Shown here: positions 58,678 to 64,000 of the stretch, in pieces | Layout: the number at the start of each line of letters is the position of its first letter | Numbering within the stretch: position 1 is the stretch's first letter | From: Bacillota bacterium | GTDB taxonomy: Bacteria; Bacillota; Clostridia; Peptostreptococcales; Anaerovoracaceae | DNA length: 64,000 nucleotides | NCBI GenBank assembly: GCA_030525285.1 | Contig: JAUNFA010000003.1 | Span: 94,530 to 158,529 of the forward strand | Direction: 5' to 3' | The notes under the pieces: model-generated | What the model saw: only the letters and a program-made list of their open reading frames with translations | What the model was told of the DNA's origin: nothing | The model's database searches: none | Position numbers and translations under genes: made by a program

Positions 58678-60510
58678 ATGGCTGGTTTTTATATAAAAAG
58701 AATAATCGCCAGGAGTGATTTGAAAGAAGATGCCATTGTCGATTTTACTTCCGGTTTGAATATAATACAGGGACGTTCGGATACAGGAAAGTCCTGCGTC
58801 CTAAAGTGTATGGAGTTCGTGTTCGGTGGAAATTACGATAAACTAAAAAATCCATTCAAAGAATCGTCAGGGTATGATTCAGCGTCCATTGTTATTGGCA
58901 CAGAACAATATGGTGACGTGATCCTTTCTCGTAAAGTTGGCTCTGGACAAGTAGAGGTGATTGCGGATTCTGAAGAAATTGAGAACGGGATATATGTTAT
59001 AAAAAAACCAGGCAAGAATGTAAAAAAGCCGAAACCGGTTCTTAATTTAGTGATGATGAAGCTGTTAGGCATCGATGGAGAACCCGAAGTGCCTGGTAAT
59101 ATGCGCTTTGAGAAGAAACGTATGACTTGGGAAAATCTTCTTCGCCTGTATTACATTAAGGAAGAGAGAATTGATAAACCAGATCCACTGTTTGAGCCAG
59201 TTACGACTTACGAAAAAACATTATTTCTTTCTTCTCTATTATTCTTGCTTACTGGTAGAGATTTTAGTGAACATGATGCTCAGACCAAAAAAGAGATAAA
59301 GAAGGCTCGTAAGGAAGCAGTTCACGACTATGTGAATCAGAAGATTCGAGAAGCAAATCAGCGTCAGAAAGAACTGGCAGTTCAAATAGAAAATCTGGAC
59401 GATGCTAATGTAGAAGAACAACTACGTGAGATGGTGGAATCTTTACAGAAAACCGAATCATCTATTTCTGCTGCAATTGAAACCAGCCAGAAACTGCTTG
59501 CGGATATTATGGAACAAGAAGCAAAAGTAACAGAATGCGAAGTGCTTCTTTCAAGATATGGACATCTACGTAGTCAATATAGAGCAGATATTCAACGCTT
59601 GACTTTCATTGTTGATGGCGAGCAAAATATGAGCACAGCACCGAAGGTTTCAACTTGTCCGTTCTGCGATGGAAAGATTACTCCTCGTGCAAAGAAATCA
59701 TACATTGAGGCATCTCGTGGTGAATTGTCTCGAATAGTTTCTCAAATGGATGGGTTGGCAGCATCAGAAAAAGATGTTCAGGTGGAAAAAGCTGCTGTCG
59801 AAGAAAAATTGAGAGAACTCAAGGAACAGAGAGCTGACATTGAGAAGCTCATACAACAAGAACTGAAGCCACAGGCATCAGAAATAGAAAAGACTATAGA
59901 GACATACAGAGGTTATATTCGGTTATCAAATGAGGTCGATCTTATTGTTCAATATGCAAAAGGCTGGGAACAGGATTTGACTAGATATGACATTGCAGAA
60001 AATGAAGAAGAGAAGGCAATCGAATATCATCCAAAAGAATATTTTGATACTGAATTCCAGACGACTGTAAGCGAGGATATGGATTCGATATTAAGAGAAT
60101 GTCAGTACTTGAATTTGACTGGTGCTCGATTTAATTTAAGCAGTTTTGATATAGAAGTAAATGGTGAGACAAAGGCTTCTCACGGTAAGGGATATCACTC
60201 TTACTTGAATACAGTTGTAGCTCTTGCCTTTAGAAACTATTTTCATGATCACGCAAAGTACAATGCAGATTTCTTGATTATAGATACTCCATTGCATGGA
60301 TTTGACGAAAATGATACTGAATTACCCGATAGCATGAAGGATGGTCTGTTTAAGTATTTTGTTCATCATTTGACGGGACAGTTGATTATTGTGGAAAATA
60401 CAGATCACGTTCCGAGTAATATTGATTTTGAGGCTCTCGGAGCCAATGTCATCACATTTACAAAGAAACTTAATGAAGGACGATATGGATTCCTTCATGA
60501 TGTATATTGA
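58678..60510 (+). CDS. ABC-3C ATPase (DUF3732-like)
   Basis: This 610-residue SMC-like ATPase has Walker A GRSDTGKSC (32-40), a long coiled coil (about residues 205-310 and 350-420), a zinc-hook-like CPFC at 328-331, a signature region (SHGKGYHSYLNTVVALA) and Walker B-like FLIIDTPLHGF. DUF3732 ATPases in ABC-3C systems are predicted to sense foreign DNA and switch the partner effector on. No transporter parts are present. Confidence 0.87.
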   Translation: MAGFYIKRIIARSDLKEDAIVDFTSGLNIIQGRSDTGKSCVLKCMEFVFGGNYDKLKNPFKESSGYDSASIVIGTEQYGDVILSRKVGSGQVEVIADSEEIENGIYVIKKPGKNVKKPKPVLNLVMMKLLGIDGEPEVPGNMRFEKKRMTWENLLRLYYIKEERIDKPDPLFEPVTTYEKTLFLSSLLFLLTGRDFSEHDAQTKKEIKKARKEAVHDYVNQKIREANQRQKELAVQIENLDDANVEEQLREMVESLQKTESSISAAIETSQKLLADIMEQEAKVTECEVLLSRYGHLRSQYRADIQRLTFIVDGEQNMSTAPKVSTCPFCDGKITPRAKKSYIEASRGELSRIVSQMDGLAASEKDVQVEKAAVEEKLRELKEQRADIEKLIQQELKPQASEIEKTIETYRGYIRLSNEVDLIVQYAKGWEQDLTRYDIAENEEEKAIEYHPKEYFDTEFQTTVSEDMDSILRECQYLNLTGARFNLSSFDIEVNGETKASHGKGYHSYLNTVVALAFRNYFHDHAKYNADFLIIDTPLHGFDENDTELPDSMKDGLFKYFVHHLTGQLIIVENTDHVPSNIDFEALGANVITFTKKLNEGRYGFLHDVY

Positions 60511-60550
60511 TACTGTTTTTGATTTATAGCTGTAACGACGGAGGTAGAAA

Positions 60551-60778
60551 ATGCGTATCAGTTACAACAGATTATGGAAACTTTTAATAGATAAAAATTT
60601 GAAGAAAAAAGATTTGATGGAACGATGCAGTATTAGTTCGGCATCGGTTGCAAAACTCACGAAAGGCGACAATATTACAACAGATGTTTTGCTGAGAATA
60701 TGTAAAGGACTTGATTGTGATTTTGCAGATATTATGCAGGTAATACCTGATGAAAAACCGGGAGAAAAAGAAACTTAA
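60551..60778 (+). CDS. Small XRE-family regulator
   Basis: This 75-residue Cro/C1-like HTH protein (SYNRLWKLLIDKNLKKKDLMERCSISSASVAKLTKGDNITTDVLLRICKGLDCDFADIMQ) lies between the ABC-3C operon and hsdM. Such regulators often control the adjacent restriction system and are next to type I genes. Target sites are not known. Confidence 0.88.
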   Translation: MRISYNRLWKLLIDKNLKKKDLMERCSISSASVAKLTKGDNITTDVLLRICKGLDCDFADIMQVIPDEKPGEKET

Positions 60779-60820
60779 TTTTTTCGGTAGAAGATGGATC
60801 ATCAGAGGAGGAAAACTAAA

Positions 60821-62329
60821 ATGGCAGATAAAAATACAGCCGATATTGGATTTGAAAAACAAATATGGGATGCGGCCTGCGTGCTTCGTGGTAATATGGA
60901 TGCATCAGAATATAAGAACGTTGTTCTGGGATTGATTTTTTTGAAGTATATCTCAGATAGATTTGATGATAAGTATCAGGAACTTGTTGAAGAAGGCGAT
61001 GGATTCGAGGAGGATATCGACGAATATACTTCTGAGGGTATCTTCTTTGTACCAGCAGGTGCACGTTGGAGTGAGATTGCAGCAAAAGCACATACTCCGG
61101 AAATCGGAACGGTGATCGATGATGCCATGCGTGCCATCGAAAAAGAAAATAAGCGTTTGAAGGATATTTTGCCTAAGAACTTTGCACGTCCGGAGCTGGA
61201 CAAGCGTAGACTTGGTGATGTTGTGGACCTGTTCACCAACATCCAGATGATTGAACACGGTAGTGAAAAAGATATCTTGGGCCGTACCTATGAATATTGT
61301 CTTTCTATGTTTGCTGAACAAGAGGGAAAACGTGGCGGTGAATTCTTTACACCTTCATGCGTAGTACGCACTTTGGTGGAAGTTTTGAAGCCTTTCAAGG
61401 GACGAGTATATGACCCTTGTTGTGGTTCAGGAGGTATGTTTGTTCAGTCTGCTAAGTTTGTTGAGAATCACAGTGGTAATATCAGCAATATTTCTATCTA
61501 TGGTCAGGACTCAAATCCTACTACATGGAAGATGGCGCAGATGAATCTTGCAATTCGTGGAATTGAGCCTGATCTTGGAACCTATGCGGCAGATACATTC
61601 CTTGATGATCGTCATCCAACGTTGAGAGCAGATTATATTATGGCGAATCCACCGTTTAACCTTTCCGATTGGGGATTGGATAAACTAAAAGAAGATCAGC
61701 GATGGAAATACGGAACACCACCAGCAGGTAATGCCAACTTTGCATGGCTTCAGCATATGATTTTTCATCTTGCACCAGCAGGCCGTATTGGTATGGTATT
61801 AGCGAATGGTTCACTTTCTTCTCAATCAGGCGGAGAGGGTGATATTCGTAAGAATATTATCAATGCAGATTTAGTTGAGTGCATTGTTGCAATGCCTACT
61901 CAGCTTTTTTATACAACGCAGATTCCAGTTTCACTTTGGTTTATCAATAAGCAGAAAAAACAACCGGGAAAGACTTTATTTATTGATGCTCGAAAGATGG
62001 GAACAATGGTGAGCCGAAAGCTTCGTGAGCTGACGGATGAAGACATCAATAAGATTTCAGAAACCTACGAAGCTTTTGTTGACGGAACACTTGAAAATAT
62101 TAAGGGATTTTGTGCTGTTACGGATACAGCTGAAATTGAGAAACAAGATTATATACTTACACCTGGACGCTATGTGGGTATTGAAGAGCAGGAAGATGAC
62201 GATGAGCCCTTTGAAGAAAAGATGGATCGGTTAACATCTGAACTTGCGGAAATGTTTGCAAAGTCGCATGAACTGGAGGAAGAAATCAGGAAGAAGCTGG
62301 GGGCGATCGGATATGAGCTCAAGCAGTGA
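60821..62329 (+). CDS. hsdM: Type I restriction-modification methylase (HsdM)
   Basis: This 502-residue protein starts at ATG 60821 after AGAGGAGG. It has the N-terminal HsdM region (DIGFEKQIWDAACVLRGNMDASEYKNVVLGLIFLKYISDRF), motif I VYDPCCGSGGMF and the catalytic NPPF (MANPPFNLSDW) in the correct order. It methylates adenine as part of an HsdMS complex. It ends in a predicted coiled tail (EEEIRKKLGAIGYELKQ); its 3' end overlaps the PIN gene by 17 bp. Confidence 0.95.
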   Translation: MADKNTADIGFEKQIWDAACVLRGNMDASEYKNVVLGLIFLKYISDRFDDKYQELVEEGDGFEEDIDEYTSEGIFFVPAGARWSEIAAKAHTPEIGTVIDDAMRAIEKENKRLKDILPKNFARPELDKRRLGDVVDLFTNIQMIEHGSEKDILGRTYEYCLSMFAEQEGKRGGEFFTPSCVVRTLVEVLKPFKGRVYDPCCGSGGMFVQSAKFVENHSGNISNISIYGQDSNPTTWKMAQMNLAIRGIEPDLGTYAADTFLDDRHPTLRADYIMANPPFNLSDWGLDKLKEDQRWKYGTPPAGNANFAWLQHMIFHLAPAGRIGMVLANGSLSSQSGGEGDIRKNIINADLVECIVAMPTQLFYTTQIPVSLWFINKQKKQPGKTLFIDARKMGTMVSRKLRELTDEDINKISETYEAFVDGTLENIKGFCAVTDTAEIEKQDYILTPGRYVGIEEQEDDDEPFEEKMDRLTSELAEMFAKSHELEEEIRKKLGAIGYELKQ

Positions 62330-63362
62330 AATAACGTATTGTTTGATTTTTGATACGAATGCGTTGTTTCAAGCATATGAAAAGAAGGCAGATTTCACAA
62401 CCTTTAGCTTCAATGCAACATTTGAACATGTAGTTGGTATGATTGAACAACTTGATATATATGAATATGTAACCATAGCTATCCCATCAGTTGTCTGGAG
62501 TGAAATGGAGAAGCAGATTATAGAAAAGCATGATGAATTGCTTGTTACATATAAAAGTACAATATCAAAGAAACAGTTTCCTGAGTATTCTATACAGGAG
62601 AATCCTACAATAAATTATCCAGAATATATAAAAATTAAGATTGAGGAATATAAGAAGGAGATTTCAGGAAGAGGAAATAGCGTTATAGAAATTCCAATTG
62701 CTTCTAATGCTAGATTTGAAAGTATAGTGAATCGTGCATTTAGTAAATTACCTCCTTTTGAAGGAAAAGATAAAAAGTCTGATAAAGGATTTAAGGATGC
62801 ATTGTTATGGGAAAGTGTTTTGGAATTTGCATTAAAACACCGCAACTCAAAAATCATATACTATTCCAAAGATAATGCTTTTGGAGAATTTCTGCTGAAG
62901 GAGTTTGCAGAAAATGTATCAGATTCATCACTGTTCATATGCAAAAATGAAAATGAAGTTAAGGTGCAGTTAGAAGCGTGGGCAAAGGAAATTGACAAAT
63001 ATTCGTATCAACCAATTGAAGATTATGATGAAAATAAGGAAATTGTTGATTGGTTAAATTCTGGAGATTTTTCTGTGCAGATAATAGAGCGAGACTTTGG
63101 TCTTGTTGAAAAAGGACGGTTGATTACTTCAACTACAGCTCATTTGATTAGCATTGATAATATTGAATCCTTGAATTCGGACGAGAATGGAATTGAATAT
63201 TATATTGAAGCAGCTTTGCAGTTTATATACGAATTGAAAGATGGAGGAAAAACACAGGACACAATCAACGTAGGCATAGATGTTAAGATGCTGGATGATG
63301 CTACTTATTCGGTTGAAGATGCTTATAGAACGGATGAAGATGAAACTGAAAGTGAGAGTTAG
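62313..63362 (+). CDS. PIN-domain nuclease inserted between hsdM and hsdS
   Basis: This 349-residue protein starts at 62313 inside the hsdM end. Residues 8-190 form a PIN-like domain: IFDTNALF (D14), IPSVVWSEMEK (E64/E66), KGFKDALLW (D162) and YYSKDNAF (D187). It matches the DUF4935-like PIN group, which cut RNA. The rest is not recognised. It is AT-rich and sits in the middle of the restriction operon, so it may cut RNA in the same defence response, or act in abortive infection. No catalytic residue seems lost. Confidence 0.75.
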   Translation: MSSSSEITYCLIFDTNALFQAYEKKADFTTFSFNATFEHVVGMIEQLDIYEYVTIAIPSVVWSEMEKQIIEKHDELLVTYKSTISKKQFPEYSIQENPTINYPEYIKIKIEEYKKEISGRGNSVIEIPIASNARFESIVNRAFSKLPPFEGKDKKSDKGFKDALLWESVLEFALKHRNSKIIYYSKDNAFGEFLLKEFAENVSDSSLFICKNENEVKVQLEAWAKEIDKYSYQPIEDYDENKEIVDWLNSGDFSVQIIERDFGLVEKGRLITSTTAHLISIDNIESLNSDENGIEYYIEAALQFIYELKDGGKTQDTINVGIDVKMLDDATYSVEDAYRTDEDETESES

Positions 63363-63365
63363 CTT

Positions 63366-63440
63366 ATGAATACAGGACAAGAAAGAATAAACAAATTTGT
63401 AATTCGTGAAAAACTGGAGGCGATTGGGTATGAAATCTGA
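63366..63440 (+). pseudogene. Duplicated hsdM tail left by the PIN insertion
   Basis: A 24-codon frame ending IREKLEAIGYEI-stop (63366-63440) repeats the HsdM C-terminus IRKKLGAIGYEL. It lies directly before hsdS and keeps the normal hsdM-hsdS overlap (GTATGAAATC). It looks like the scar of the PIN gene insertion; it may still supply translational coupling. Confidence 0.65.
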
Positions 63441-63969
63441 ATGGACAAAAAAGAAGCTCTCTGATATTGCAGATTTCAATCCGAGAGAAACAATAAAAAA
63501 AGGTGCGATAGCTAAGAAAATCCCTATGGATGTGCTCCGCCCATTTTATCGCGATATTCCATATTATGTTGAAGAATGTTTTTCTGGTGGTACGAAGTTC
63601 CGTAATGGAGATACAATTATGGCACGAATTACGCCGTGTTTAGAAAACGGAAAAACAGCTCAGGTCTCTATCTTAAATGATGGAGAAGTTGGCTTTGGCT
63701 CAACGGAGTATATCGTATTCCGTGCAAAAGAAGGAATCGCTGATAAGGACTATTTGTACTATCTCGTTTGCAGCCCGGAAGTAAGAGAACCAGCAATAAA
63801 ATCTATGGTCGGTTCATCTGGACGACAGCGTGTGCAGACGGATGTGGTAAAGAATCTTGAAATTGATGTTCCACCATTAGTTGAACAAGAAAAAATCGGC
63901 TCATTCCTGAAGGCGTTTGATGATAAAATTGCACTCAATGATAGGATAAACAAGAATTTAGTGGCTTAG
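63430..63969 (+). CDS. hsdS: Type I specificity subunit, one-target half (HsdS)
   Basis: From ATG 63430 this is 179 residues. It has one target-recognition domain (WTKKKLSDIADFNPRETIKKGAIAKKIPMDVLRPFYRD ... FGSTEYIVFRAKEGIADKDYLYYL) and the conserved helix (VEQEKIGSFLKAFDDKIALNDRINKNL). Full HsdS has two such units (about 400 residues); this one stops right after the first central helix with TAG. It could be a half-subunit as in phase-variable systems, or a truncation. Confidence 0.8.
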   Translation: MKSEWTKKKLSDIADFNPRETIKKGAIAKKIPMDVLRPFYRDIPYYVEECFSGGTKFRNGDTIMARITPCLENGKTAQVSILNDGEVGFGSTEYIVFRAKEGIADKDYLYYLVCSPEVREPAIKSMVGSSGRQRVQTDVVKNLEIDVPPLVEQEKIGSFLKAFDDKIALNDRINKNLVA

Positions 63970-64000
63970 CCTTTAAGCTTGGCATATTGCTTTTTCCAAG

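Noticed and set aside
1..64000. tRNA, rRNA or CRISPR array
   Set aside because: None could be recognised in the sequence by eye; no repeated spacer array was seen.

Overview
The window is a low-GC Firmicutes chromosome segment, most likely from an anaerobic member of the Clostridia. Supporting this are a desulfoferrodoxin-type superoxide reductase, a butyryl-CoA:acetate-type CoA-transferase, the murB-php-rapZ-whiA cluster, GGAGG ribosome binding sites and strong TTGnnn-17-TATAAT promoters. I cannot name the species.

Region 1 (1-16.2 kb) is ordinary chromosome: a thioesterase fragment, a CoA-transferase, a YczE-like membrane protein, a YfcE-type phosphodiesterase, argH and argG (not adjacent), a Lon-like AAA+ ATPase, desulfoferrodoxin, an AI-2E permease, and the tight series murB-php-rapZ-whiA-ybgC-rlmD. 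One odd pair stands out: a MoaA-like radical-SAM half-protein without its cysteine motif, next to a Fic-like protein without its catalytic motif.

Region 2 (16.2-18.5 kb), just after rlmD, is AT-richer foreign DNA: a SIR2-like protein, a one-helix membrane protein and a small charged protein, ended by a strong terminator. It looks like a small defence operon.

Region 3 (about 18.5-57.0 kb) is a nearly complete HK97-type siphovirus prophage, transcribed almost entirely on the minus strand. In transcription order it has a structured leader RNA and sigma-like factor, a Cas4-like/DUF2800 protein, an ssDNA-binding-like DUF2815 protein, family A DNA polymerase, P4-type primase, VRR-NUC nuclease, SNF2 helicase, DUF1492-like regulator, HNH nuclease, small terminase, methyltransferase, large terminase, portal, protease, capsid, connectors, tail genes with a -1 frameshift chaperone, tape measure, tail tip, holin, amidase and three serine-recombinase genes. 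Two accessory cassettes with their own promoters and terminators interrupt it: a RelB/RelE-type toxin-antitoxin pair and a four-gene cassette driven by two copies of one promoter. A 41-bp repeat occurs three times between operon blocks, and an origin-like inverted repeat lies between the primase and nuclease genes. I found no CI-like repressor.

Region 4 (57.0-64.0 kb) is a plus-strand defence island: a three-gene ABC-3C system (effector-like protein, middle component, DUF3732-type ATPase), a small XRE regulator, and a type I restriction-modification locus. In that locus a PIN-domain nuclease gene sits between hsdM and hsdS, leaving a duplicated hsdM tail, and hsdS ends after one half-subunit. 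Because the foreign DNA starts exactly at the 3' end of rlmD, a known target of serine-recombinase elements, regions 2-4 may be one integrated element running past the right edge.

The best candidates for something undescribed are the roughly 190-nt pseudoknotted attenuator leader upstream of the phage sigma-like gene (56783-56974), the SIR2 triad, the HsdM-PIN-HsdS arrangement and the three-copy 41-bp repeat.
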